Positions 34,375-41,959 of a stretch of DNA of 64,000 nucleotides are shown here, one piece after another. Every line of letters begins with the position of its first letter. Position 1 is the stretch's first letter. Source of the DNA: JBDRMV01 sp043825615 (lineage in GTDB: Bacteria; CG03); NCBI GenBank assembly GCA_043825615.1, contig JBDRRS010000013.1, forward strand, positions 186,001 to 250,000, read 5' to 3'. Below the pieces are notes generated by a model. The model saw only the letters and a program-made list of their open reading frames with translations, did not search any database and was not told the DNA's origin. Both the position numbers and the translations under genes were made by a program.

Positions 34375-35414
34375 TGTTCCTCCATTTTTTTCCCCTCCTC
34401 AGGGCGGCGGGCGTCTTCGTCCGCCTGTGGAGGAAGGCTTGCCCCGTTGGGGGTGGCGTCTATCCGGCTCTGCACGGCGGTAATTACCGCCGCGTTTATT
34501 ATATCATATTTTGAACAGCCGCGGGACAGGTCGTTTCCGGGTTTCCTCAAACCCTGTAAAATTGGTCCTATCGCGACGGCGCCGGCAAGGCGTTCCACAA
34601 GTTTGTATGAAATATTTCCGCTGTTTAAGTCGGGGAAAATCAGAACGTTCGCGTCTCCGCCCCATTTACCGTTTGTTTTTTTAAGGGCAATTTGCGGAAC
34701 AATTGCGGCGTCCGCCTGGATTTCCCCGAAGAACTCAAAATCCACGCCGGATTTTTTTAGAATTGCATTTGCTTCACGGACTTTTAAGACCGTATTTAAT
34801 TCGGCGCTTCCCATCGTAGAAAAAGATAACAGCGCAACTTTCGGCTCAGACCCGAGAAAAAGCCGGCATGACCGTGCCGTCTGGATTGCGATTGTTGCCA
34901 GCTGGTCAGCCTGCGGTTCCGGTATTATTGCGCAGTCGGCAAAGAGAAAATTTCTGTCCTTCAAAAGCATCATAAAAAAGCTGGAAAGCAGGCGTTTAAA
35001 ATTTTCTTCCGGTGATTTTCTAATCCCTACGCACCGCAGTAATGCCTTGACGGTTTCGGCCGTGGAATTTGCGCATCCGCCGACAAAACCGTCCACATCG
35101 CCGTTTCCGAGTTTCATCGCGGCGTAATATAATGGATTTTCCAGCGTTTCAGATGCCTCGTCTCCGGAACTGAACCGGCTTTTGTTTTTTTCAAAGAATT
35201 TATCAATCAGTTCGGCCTGATTTTTGTCCCTTCCGGGATGCAAACACTCAATTCCGCTGATAGAATTCTTCCTCACGAGAACGGGAATTGCCAGTTTTTC
35301 TTCCGCAAGGGCTTTTGCCGCCTGGATCACTCTTTCGTCGTCGCCTTCCGGGAAAATAATTTTTACAGGGCGTTCTTTTGCCCGGTTTTTCAGGACTTCA
35401 AGAGCGTCTGACAT
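34371..35414 (-). CDS. pta: Phosphate acetyltransferase with repeat-derived C-terminal tail
   Basis: 347-residue PTA domain protein converting acetyl-CoA and phosphate to acetyl phosphate. Typical segments are IIFPEGDDERVIQAAKAL, LGNGDVDGFVGGCANSTAETV, ALLSFSTMGSAE, EIQADAAI and the C-terminal VAIGPILQGLRKPGNDLSRGCS. The family usually ends about 10 residues after DIINAAVITAVQS; here about 28 extra hydrophilic residues (DATPNGASLPPQADEDARR...) are encoded by a copy of the dispersed junction element. With PFOR it would give substrate-level ATP through an acetate kinase not seen here. Confidence 0.93.
   Translation of the reverse strand: MSDALEVLKNRAKERPVKIIFPEGDDERVIQAAKALAEEKLAIPVLVRKNSISGIECLHPGRDKNQAELIDKFFEKNKSRFSSGDEASETLENPLYYAAMKLGNGDVDGFVGGCANSTAETVKALLRCVGIRKSPEENFKRLLSSFFMMLLKDRNFLFADCAIIPEPQADQLATIAIQTARSCRLFLGSEPKVALLSFSTMGSAELNTVLKVREANAILKKSGVDFEFFGEIQADAAIVPQIALKKTNGKWGGDANVLIFPDLNSGNISYKLVERLAGAVAIGPILQGLRKPGNDLSRGCSKYDIINAAVITAVQSRIDATPNGASLPPQADEDARRPEEGKKMEEQ
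34393..34461 (-). repeat. Dispersed junction element, copy B (long form), in the pta 3' end
   Basis: Minus-strand order: GACGCCACCCC, CAACGGGGCAAGCC, TTCCTCCACAGGCGGACG, AAGA, CGCCCGCC, GCCCTGAGGAGG. It contains an 8-bp stem (GGCGGACG with CGCCCGCC, G-U allowed) around an AAGA loop. It is translated as the tail of Pta and ends just before the pilT start. Confidence 0.8.
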
Positions 35415-35422
35415 TTTCGGCG

Positions 35423-37156
35423 TTACCTTTTGCAGTGCCCGCCGGCTGACTCTGCCCGGATTTTTTCGATTAAGTCATTCACGCTGAAAGTTCCGGCATT
35501 TTCCTTCCGGTCGCGCAATGCAATGTTTTTGTTTTTGACCTCACTGTCTCCGATTATCCCGAGGTATGACACGTGTTCGTTCAGCGCTTCTCTTACTTTT
35601 TTGTTCAGAGTTAGATTTCTGAAGTCGCTCGTCACTCTTATGTCCGCTGCTTTTAGTTTTTCAAAGACGTCTCCGGCAAAGTCAATGTGCTTTTCGCTGA
35701 TTGTCAGCACTCTTACCTGCTGCGGCGAAAGCCATAGGGGGAAGTTTGCCTTGTAATGCTCGATAAGCAGTCCGACAAATCTTTCAAGCGAGCCGAGAAT
35801 TGCCCTGTGAATCATAAAAGGCGTTTTCTTAGAGCCGTCGGCCGCGATGTAAAAAATCGAAAATCTTTCGGGCAGGTTGAAATCAAACTGTATCGTCGAA
35901 CACTGCCGGAGGCGTCCGAGAGCGTCCTTTATTTTAACGTCGATTTTCGGGCCGTAGAAAGCGCCTCCCCCTGCGTCAATCTCGTAAGATATTTTCTTTT
36001 TTTCAACGGCTTTCTTCAATGACTCCTCGGCGATTTCCCATGATTTTATATCGCCGACGAACTTTTTTTCCGGTCTCGTCGCAATATAAATTTTGAAATC
36101 GGAAAACCCGAACGAAGAAAGGATTTTTATCGTAAAATCAAACACGCTCGCTATTTCGTCAATCACCTGTTCTTCCGGAACAAAAATGTGAGCGTCGTCA
36201 ATGGTGAAACCCCTCACTCTCAAAAGCCCGTGCAGGACGCCGCTTTTTTCAAACCTGTAAACGGTTCCGAACTCCGCCAGCCGCACAGGCATTTCCCTGT
36301 AAGAGTGCAGCCGCGAAGAATAAATCATTATGTGCCCCGGGCAGTTCATCGGCCTGACCCTGTAGGGTTTACCCTCTATATCCATCTGCGAATACATAAA
36401 ATCTGCGTAGTTTTCAAGATGGCCCGAAATCCTGTAAAGTTCCTCGTTTGCTATATGGGGTGTTCTGACGAGCAGATAACCGTTTTTTAAGTGCTCTTTC
36501 TTCCAGAAATTCTCAATGGTGTCCAGGAGCGCCGCTCCGTCGGGATGCCAGTGTATCAGCCCGGGCCCTGCTTCGGGGTGAATGCTGAAAAGGTGTTTGC
36601 CGATTACGCGGTGGTCCCTTTTTTTTGCCTCTTCCCTGAATTCGATGAAATCATGCAGTTCCTGCTTTGTCGGGAAAGCGGTGCCGTAAACCCGCTGCAA
36701 CATTTTGTTCTTTTCGCTGCCTCTCCAGTAAGCGCCCGCCAAGTCGAGCAGCCTGAAATTTCCGAGGTCGCCGGAGTTTTCTATATGAGGCCCTTTGCAG
36801 AGGTCAGTAAAATCGCCCAGTTCGTATATGGAAACCTGTTTATCTTTGATGTCCCGTATCAGTTCGACTTTGTAATTCTGTTTTCTCGTCGAGAAAAAAT
36901 CGATTGCTTTGTCTTTTTCCATTGCATACTGCCTGAAATGAACTTTTTCGCGGATTATTTTTTTCATTTCTTCCGAGATTTTTTTGAGGTCTTCCGGCTT
37001 TATACTGGCTTCAAGATCGAAGTCATAATAAAAGCCGTCAGCGATAGCCGGGCCTATGGCGAATTTAACATTGCCGAACAGCCGCTGCACGGCATAAGCC
37101 ATTACATGCGAGGCCGAATGTCTTAGTGTCTCAAGAGAATATTCGTTTTCCTTCAC
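35423..37156 (-). CDS. thrS: Threonyl-tRNA synthetase lacking the TGS domain
   Basis: 577 residues from GTG 37156. The editing domain comes first (HSASHVMAYAVQRL, HIENSGDLGNFRL), then the class II core (motif 2 RPMNCPGHIMIYSSRLHSYREMP with the zinc Cys, a FRFEK-like YRFEKSGVLHGLLRVRGFTI, motif 3 MIHRAILGSLERF), then the anticodon domain (QVRVLTISEKHIDFA). The usual N-terminal TGS domain is absent. The frame stays open upstream into tRNA-Val (ATG 37201 lies inside the tRNA), so I chose GTG 37156, although no ribosome binding site precedes it. It is probably transcribed with the two tRNAs. Confidence 0.92.
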   Translation of the reverse strand: MKENEYSLETLRHSASHVMAYAVQRLFGNVKFAIGPAIADGFYYDFDLEASIKPEDLKKISEEMKKIIREKVHFRQYAMEKDKAIDFFSTRKQNYKVELIRDIKDKQVSIYELGDFTDLCKGPHIENSGDLGNFRLLDLAGAYWRGSEKNKMLQRVYGTAFPTKQELHDFIEFREEAKKRDHRVIGKHLFSIHPEAGPGLIHWHPDGAALLDTIENFWKKEHLKNGYLLVRTPHIANEELYRISGHLENYADFMYSQMDIEGKPYRVRPMNCPGHIMIYSSRLHSYREMPVRLAEFGTVYRFEKSGVLHGLLRVRGFTIDDAHIFVPEEQVIDEIASVFDFTIKILSSFGFSDFKIYIATRPEKKFVGDIKSWEIAEESLKKAVEKKKISYEIDAGGGAFYGPKIDVKIKDALGRLRQCSTIQFDFNLPERFSIFYIAADGSKKTPFMIHRAILGSLERFVGLLIEHYKANFPLWLSPQQVRVLTISEKHIDFAGDVFEKLKAADIRVTSDFRNLTLNKKVREALNEHVSYLGIIGDSEVKNKNIALRDRKENAGTFSVNDLIEKIRAESAGGHCKR

Positions 37157-37164
37157 TTTAAATT

Positions 37165-37238
37165 TGGGCGCGGTAGGATTCGAACCTGCGACCCCCGCCA
37201 TGTCAAGGCGATACTCTAACCAACTGAGCTACGCGCCC
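37165..37238 (-). tRNA. tRNA-Val (anticodon GAC)
   Basis: Acceptor GGGCGCG with CGCGCCC, discriminator A (37165), anticodon loop TTGACAT, D-arm AGCTCAGTTGGTTAGAG. CCA is not encoded. The T-stem has one C-A mismatch. It ends 8 bases before the thrS start. Confidence 0.95.
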
Positions 37239-37270
37239 GCTATTATTCAATATCTAAAATCTGCTTTTCA

Positions 37271-37343
37271 AGGCACGGGTCGGATTCGAACCGACGAATA
37301 GCGGTTTTGCAGACCGTCCCCTTAGCCACTTGGGTACCGCGCC
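37271..37343 (-). tRNA. tRNA-Cys (anticodon GCA)
   Basis: Acceptor GGCGCGG with CCGTGCC (one G-U), anticodon loop CTGCAAA, discriminator U73 (37271) as usual for tRNA-Cys. CCA is not encoded. It lies 32 bases upstream of tRNA-Val in the same orientation. Confidence 0.95.
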
Positions 37344-37410
37344 GGAGTATTTTTTTATCATTTTCCCCTGCTATTGTCAATTAAATGCGAAAATATTATC
37401 ATAAAATCCA

Positions 37411-37494
37411 GGAGGCGTGGCCGAGTGGTTGATGGCGGCGGTCTTGAAAACCGTTAGGTGATGAGCCTCGGGGGTTCGAATCCTCCCGCCTCCG
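37411..37494 (+). tRNA. tRNA-Ser (anticodon UGA)
   Basis: Acceptor GGAGGCG with CGCCTCC, discriminator G (37494), anticodon loop CTTGAAA, long variable arm. CCA is not encoded, unlike tRNA-Ser(GCU) at 4.9 kb. Its last 18 bases plus the next A are repeated at 37640-37658. Confidence 0.95.
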
Positions 37495-37658
37495 AAATTA
37501 TCAAATTGGCGGAGCAAGCCAACTGCTTGGCTTGCGTGAGGGTTCGAAGACCGCAGCGATGCGCGAGTTTGCCGAAGGCAAAGCGAGCGCCGCGAGGGGC
37601 GGCCTGCGAAAAATTTCCGTCAGGAAATTTATTTGTAGGCGAATCCTCCCGCCTCCGA
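37477..37658. repeat. Duplicated tRNA-Ser 3' end flanking a hairpin-rich insert
   Basis: The 19-bp sequence CGAATCCTCCCGCCTCCGA at 37477-37495 (tRNA 3' end) recurs exactly at 37640-37658. The 144-bp insert holds three hairpins: GCAAGCCAA/TTGGCTTGC (37514-37535), TTTGCC/GGCAAA (37568-37582) and AAATTTCC/GGAAATTT (37611-37630). This is the footprint expected of a small element inserted at a tRNA 3' end, or of a tRNA fragment duplication. The following 37659-37787 holds nothing I can name. Confidence 0.75.
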
Positions 37659-37787
37659 TTAAGAAAAATCAAATATCAAAAATAAAAAGTTAAAACTACG
37701 GGAAGAATCAGGCAATTAAAAAGTGCTGTTAAATAAAGGATGCGGGAGAGAATTTTTTCCCTTTAAATGCCATTCACCAGTTACCGT

Positions 37788-38261
37788 TCACTTTTTACTC
37801 TTGGCGGTCTTCTTCAGGTAATAGATGACGGGGACTTCGTCGCAGTCGGGGAAGAGCGGGCAGTTGATACAGTCGGCCCAGACCTTTTGGGGCAATTTGT
37901 TTTTTAAGGTTCTCTTAAAACCGAGACATAAAAAGAATTTTTCTTCCCTTGTCAGCGCGAAAACTCTGGGTAGATTCAGCATCCCGGCTTCCTGCAGCGC
38001 CCGCTTAACCAGTTGTTTCCCGATACCTTTTGCCCTGTGTTTTTTATCCACCACGAGGGAGCGGATTTCGGCAATATCTTCCCACACTATGTGAAGCGCC
38101 AAAATACCCAGAATTTTGTTTTTCTTTCTGAACACAAAGAATTCACGAACGTGTTCGTAAATTTCACTCAACGGCCGCGGCAGAACCACGCCTTTTGAGG
38201 CGGACTTTCTGATAATCCCGTAAATTTCCCCGGCATCCTGCACGTTTGCTTTCTCAATCAT
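37788..38261 (-). CDS. N-acetyltransferase, short ArgA (N-acetylglutamate synthase) type
   Basis: 157-residue GNAT protein. It has LPRPLSEIYEHVREFFV, ALHIVWEDIAEIRSLVV, the acetyl-CoA loop RAKGIGKQLV, FFLCLGFKR and the C-terminal WADCINCPLFPDCDEV with four Cys, a pattern I associate with single-domain N-acetylglutamate synthases. It would start arginine synthesis. It overlaps porB by 8 bases at the end of the por operon. Confidence 0.8.
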   Translation of the reverse strand: MIEKANVQDAGEIYGIIRKSASKGVVLPRPLSEIYEHVREFFVFRKKNKILGILALHIVWEDIAEIRSLVVDKKHRAKGIGKQLVKRALQEAGMLNLPRVFALTREEKFFLCLGFKRTLKNKLPQKVWADCINCPLFPDCDEVPVIYYLKKTAKSKK

Positions 38262-39138
38262 TTTTTTTCTCCGCTTTCTCCGTTAAAATATCCCAGTTTT
38301 CATTTACATTCTTTTGTATGAGTTTTAGATTGTCATCCGTCAAATGCCGGAACCTGCCCTGCAATTTTAAGTAGTCGGCAACCGGCAGGGGCCCGGGGTT
38401 CATGCTAAGCGTATATTTTCTGCCGTTTTCTATTTCATAGAGAGGAAAAATCCGTGTTTTCACAGCAAGACGGGACAACTTTATCGTATCCTGCTCTCTT
38501 GATTTCCATCCGGCGGGACAGGGTGAAAGGATGTGAATGAATTTTGTGCCCCTGATTGACTTTGCCTTTGTAAATTTTTTTATCAAATCCTCGGGATAAG
38601 CGACGGTGGCCGTTGCTATGTAAGGAATCCTGTGTGCGGCCATAATTTCCACAATATTCTTTTTGGGGACATCCTTGGGATGGCCTGACGGCGTGGTTGT
38701 CGTCCATGCGAGAAAAGGCGTTGCGGAAGAGCGCTGTATTCCTGTATTCTGGTATGCTTCGTTGTCGTAGCAGACGTAGATTATGTCGTTGTTCCGTTCG
38801 GCCGCCCCCGAAAGCGCCTGAATGCCTATGTCAAAAGTTCCGCCGTCGCCCGCCCATGCAACGACCTGCGTGTGATTATTCCCCTGCATTTTCAGGCCCG
38901 CCTTTATGCCGCTCCCCGCCGAAGCCGCCGCCTCAAATGCAATGTGAAGGACGGGAACTCCCGCGGCAGAATAAGGGAAGGGCCCTTCTATGACCGACCA
39001 GCAGCACGCCGGTATAACGAGAATCGTATCACGCCCGAGCGCCTTTAACGCCATCCGCATGGACAATGTGGCCCCGCAGCCCGGACAGGCGACGTGTCCG
39101 GGGTTTAAAATTTCTTCTTCCGGGATTGTTAATCTCAT
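38254..39138 (-). CDS. porB: Pyruvate:ferredoxin oxidoreductase, beta subunit
   Basis: 294-residue thiamine-pyrophosphate subunit. CPGCGATLSMRMALKAL holds two of the [4Fe-4S] Cys; the TPP/Mg motif is WAGDGGTFDIGIQALSGAAERNNDIIYVCYDNEAY, written here in two parts as GDGG and NDIIYVCYDNEAY. NTGIQRSSATP is typical of pyruvate synthase PorB. It is the fourth subunit in the porC-porD-porA-porB order and overlaps porA by 4 bases. Confidence 0.92.
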   Translation of the reverse strand: MRLTIPEEEILNPGHVACPGCGATLSMRMALKALGRDTILVIPACCWSVIEGPFPYSAAGVPVLHIAFEAAASAGSGIKAGLKMQGNNHTQVVAWAGDGGTFDIGIQALSGAAERNNDIIYVCYDNEAYQNTGIQRSSATPFLAWTTTTPSGHPKDVPKKNIVEIMAAHRIPYIATATVAYPEDLIKKFTKAKSIRGTKFIHILSPCPAGWKSREQDTIKLSRLAVKTRIFPLYEIENGRKYTLSMNPGPLPVADYLKLQGRFRHLTDDNLKLIQKNVNENWDILTEKAEKKND

Positions 39139-40289
39139 GGTTTCAGACCCTTCCAGATGATTCGTTGGCGGGGCTGTTTGTTAAGAATGACAAAATTAAA
39201 CATTTCTTCTATGTCCGCAGGCGTTATGTCCCTGCCGCCGAGACCTGCAATAAATCCGAAAACGGGAGGTTTTTCCCGCGCGGCGTAGAGGGCGGATTTT
39301 ACTTCTTCGGCGAAAATTCCTCCGTGACCGAATGAAATGTTTCTGTCAATCACCCCCACTTTACCGCATTTTGAAAGAGCGTTTTGAACTTCCTTAAAAG
39401 GAAACGGACGGAACAGCCGTATTTTGAGCATACCGACTTTTTTGCCTCGCCGTCGCATTTTATCAACAACAAACCGGGTCGTGGAACTTACCGTTGAGGA
39501 GGTTACCATTATTACGTCGGCTCCGCCTGTTTTGTATTCTTCCACAACGCCGTAGCCGCGCCCGAACAATTCCTTAAAATTTTTATCTTCTTTCTTTGCG
39601 ATTTTCAGCGCTTCATCCATCGCCCGCTGTATTTTATACCTGAATTCAAAATAAAATTCAGGGGACGAAAGCCCGCCGAAAGCGTGGGGTGCGAGGGGGT
39701 CAAGTTTGTATTGCGGTTTGTAAGGAGGCAGGTATCCGGATATTTTGTTCTCGTCGGGCAGGTCAACGGGTTCCGCAGTGTGCGACAGGAAAAAAGCATC
39801 CAGAACAACCATTGCGGGCAGATTGACTTTTTCGGCGATTTTATATGACTGAATTATCGTATCAAGAACTTCCTGATTGTTTTCGGCATAAAACTGGAGC
39901 CACCCTGTATCTCTCTGGGCGAGCGAGTCCGTCTGTTCCGTCCAGATGTTCCATCCGGGAGCCATCGCCCTGTTTATATTCGCCATAACAATTGGAAGCC
40001 GCGAGCCGGAAGCCCAGTGAAGGAGTTCGTGCATAAGGGCAAGGCCCTGAGAAGATGTTGCCGTGAATGCTCTCGCGCCGGCATTTGCGGCGCCGATACA
40101 GGCGGCCATTGCGGAGTGCTCGGATTCCACCGTAATAAATTCCGCCTTTAATTTTCCGTCGGCGCACAGCGCCGCGAGGTTTTCCACAATCTGCGTCTGG
40201 GGTGTTATGGGATAGGCGGAGATGACCTGCACCTTACTCAGGAGCGCCCCGTATGAGACAGTGTGATTTCCCGTTAGAAGTTTTTTCAC
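39135..40289 (-). CDS. porA: Pyruvate:ferredoxin oxidoreductase, alpha subunit
   Basis: 384 residues with the pyrimidine-binding domain (ISAYPITPQTQIVENLA, FITVESEHSAMAACIGAANAGARAF, TATSSQGLALMHELLHWASG) and transketolase-C-type domain (KVGMLKIRLFRPFPF). With the beta subunit it oxidises pyruvate (or synthesises it) using CoA and ferredoxin. Overlaps with both neighbours by 4 bases show a single operon. Confidence 0.93.
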   Translation of the reverse strand: MKKLLTGNHTVSYGALLSKVQVISAYPITPQTQIVENLAALCADGKLKAEFITVESEHSAMAACIGAANAGARAFTATSSQGLALMHELLHWASGSRLPIVMANINRAMAPGWNIWTEQTDSLAQRDTGWLQFYAENNQEVLDTIIQSYKIAEKVNLPAMVVLDAFFLSHTAEPVDLPDENKISGYLPPYKPQYKLDPLAPHAFGGLSSPEFYFEFRYKIQRAMDEALKIAKKEDKNFKELFGRGYGVVEEYKTGGADVIMVTSSTVSSTTRFVVDKMRRRGKKVGMLKIRLFRPFPFKEVQNALSKCGKVGVIDRNISFGHGGIFAEEVKSALYAAREKPPVFGFIAGLGGRDITPADIEEMFNFVILNKQPRQRIIWKGLKP

Positions 40290-40618
40290 TTTTTTTCCTT
40301 TTTAAGGGCAATGCACTTTGCGGGACATTCTTCGGCGCAGATTCCGCAGCCCTTGCAGTAGGCATAATCAATGAGAGGCACGGGTTCCGATTTGAGTTTT
40401 TCGTTAGGGGCGGCGCTTTTGCCTTTCCTGAGGAGGAGAATTGAGCTGTCGGGGCAGAACTTCCAGCAGATCATGCATCTTGTGCATTTTGAGTAATCAA
40501 TCTCCGGCCGGATGCTCCGCCAGCTGCCGGTTTTGTTTACTCTTGTCGTGGAGAGTGAAATTGTCGCCAGCGGCATATCTTTTTCGCCACGAAACGTTAT
40601 TTTTATATTTTTGCTCAT
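40286..40618 (-). CDS. porD: Pyruvate:ferredoxin oxidoreductase, delta (ferredoxin) subunit
   Basis: 110 residues with two [4Fe-4S] binding sets, CTRCMICWKFCP and CKGCGICAEECP. It passes electrons from the catalytic subunits to ferredoxin. The N-terminal 30 residues match PorD extensions. It lies 22 bases after porC. Confidence 0.92.
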   Translation of the reverse strand: MSKNIKITFRGEKDMPLATISLSTTRVNKTGSWRSIRPEIDYSKCTRCMICWKFCPDSSILLLRKGKSAAPNEKLKSEPVPLIDYAYCKGCGICAEECPAKCIALKKEKK

Positions 40619-40640
40619 TTTTTTATCAGGTCGGTGTCCA

Positions 40641-41189
40641 TTACATAAGGACTGTCTCGTAAGCTTCTGCAGCGGCGGCCGCGTTTTCTTCTTTTTTTAC
40701 AGGGACAAATTCTTTTATGCCGTTGGCAACGGAATCTATCCTGACGAGATTCGTTATTCTGGCAAAAGCCCCCAGGATGGCGGTGTTGACAATCGGGGAA
40801 GTCGGTGAGCCCAAACGGTGTTTCAGCGCGATTTTTGTCGCATCAACCGTCGCTGTCCTGTATCCCGGAAATTTATAAGCAGCCGGCTTAATGTCCGAAT
40901 TGATGAGAATCCAGCCGCCTTTTTTCAGACCAAAAACAACGTCCACTGCTTTAATCAGAGACGGGTCGAGAACCATCACATGGTCGGGTTCGTAAACGTT
41001 TGCTCTTACGAGAATGGGTTTCTCATCGGTTCGGACAAAAGCTCTTACGGGCGCGCCTCTCCTTTCCGTTCCGAAATCGGGAAATGCCTGCACATGCCTG
41101 CCCTCCAAAAAGAACGCCTGAGCGAGCGCCTTGCTCGCCACGACGGCGCCCTGCCCTCCCCTTCCGTGAATTCTTATTTCAACCATCAT
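40641..41189 (-). CDS. porC: Pyruvate:ferredoxin oxidoreductase, gamma subunit
   Basis: 182 residues with IHGRGGQGAVVASKALAQAF, QAFPDFGTERRGAPVRAFVR and NTAILGAFARIT, the gamma (POR) domain. The start overlaps the nadK stop (ATGA); ATG 41186 is an equally plausible start. It is the first gene of the four-subunit archaeal-type enzyme. Confidence 0.92.
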   Translation of the reverse strand: MMVEIRIHGRGGQGAVVASKALAQAFFLEGRHVQAFPDFGTERRGAPVRAFVRTDEKPILVRANVYEPDHVMVLDPSLIKAVDVVFGLKKGGWILINSDIKPAAYKFPGYRTATVDATKIALKHRLGSPTSPIVNTAILGAFARITNLVRIDSVANGIKEFVPVKKEENAAAAAEAYETVLM

Positions 41190-41890
41190 TTACGGGGAAA
41201 GATTATGCGGCACAGGGAAGTTCCGGTACGGATTTCGGTGTTCTTTTTTGCCGCGATGCTCTGTCTGCCGTCGTGAATTTCCCACACGTCCCCCTGCCTG
41301 TGCAGGATTTTTATTTTTATTCTTTGAGCCGGAGGAACAACAATGCTGCGCGAAAAACCTGTAAAACTCAGCAATGGAGTAATTATTACGGCGTCCTGTT
41401 CCAGCGGCACGGCGGGTCCTCCGGCCGCGAAATTGTAAGCCGTTGACCCGAGCGGCGTTGAAATAATTACCCCGTCGCCTTCCGAGGCAATTTTTTTGCC
41501 GGCAAGACAGACTTCATATTTTATCGTTCTCGCTACCTGACCGGTTTTTATAACAATCTCGTTGAAAGCCGGGCTTTCCGTCATCAGAAACGGCGGGAAA
41601 TATTCGGTTTTTGGAATTTCACCCGTTATTATTTTTTTCACGTCGGTTAATTTGAAACCTTTTATGGCAGTGTTTTCGCCAAGCGGGAAAAAATAAACGC
41701 TCACTTTTTTCCGGTATATTTCAGAGAGAACTTTCAGCAGAAAACCGTCACCGCCGAGGACGAAAGCCGCCTCAAAAACCCCGCCGGTAACATCCGCTTT
41801 CAGCCCTTTCAGCCGTTTCTCAAGGATGGGCAGGTTTTTTTTGACTTTTTCTTTGCGGGTGTTTGCAAAAATTCTTATCTTCATTTTCAA
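41186..41890 (-). CDS. nadK: NAD kinase
   Basis: 234 residues: GGDGFLLKVL (GGDG motif), FNEIVI (NE motif), and the GSTAYNFAAGGPAV conserved segment. It phosphorylates NAD to NADP. It is somewhat shorter than common homologues. The TAAGGTTTG of repeat copy C is its ribosome binding site, 6 to 7 bases before the ATG. Confidence 0.93.
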   Translation of the reverse strand: MKMKIRIFANTRKEKVKKNLPILEKRLKGLKADVTGGVFEAAFVLGGDGFLLKVLSEIYRKKVSVYFFPLGENTAIKGFKLTDVKKIITGEIPKTEYFPPFLMTESPAFNEIVIKTGQVARTIKYEVCLAGKKIASEGDGVIISTPLGSTAYNFAAGGPAVPLEQDAVIITPLLSFTGFSRSIVVPPAQRIKIKILHRQGDVWEIHDGRQSIAAKKNTEIRTGTSLCRIIFPRK

Positions 41891-41959
41891 ACCTTACAAG
41901 GGTGGTGGGCGTCTTCGTCCGTCTGTGGAGGAAGGCTTGTCCCGTTGGGGGTAGCGTTC
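41891..41959 (-). repeat. Dispersed junction element, copy C (long form)
   Basis: Minus-strand: begins GAACGCTACCCC at the stop codon of the beta-helix gene, passes CAACGGGACAAGCC, the hairpin module (ACGGACG AAGA CGCCCACC) and ends CTTGTAAGGTTTG, the nadK ribosome binding site. Confidence 0.8.

Noticed and set aside
37166..37201. thrS start at ATG 37201
   Set aside because: This codon lies inside tRNA-Val, and the added residues are a translation of the tRNA; GTG 37156 is preferred.
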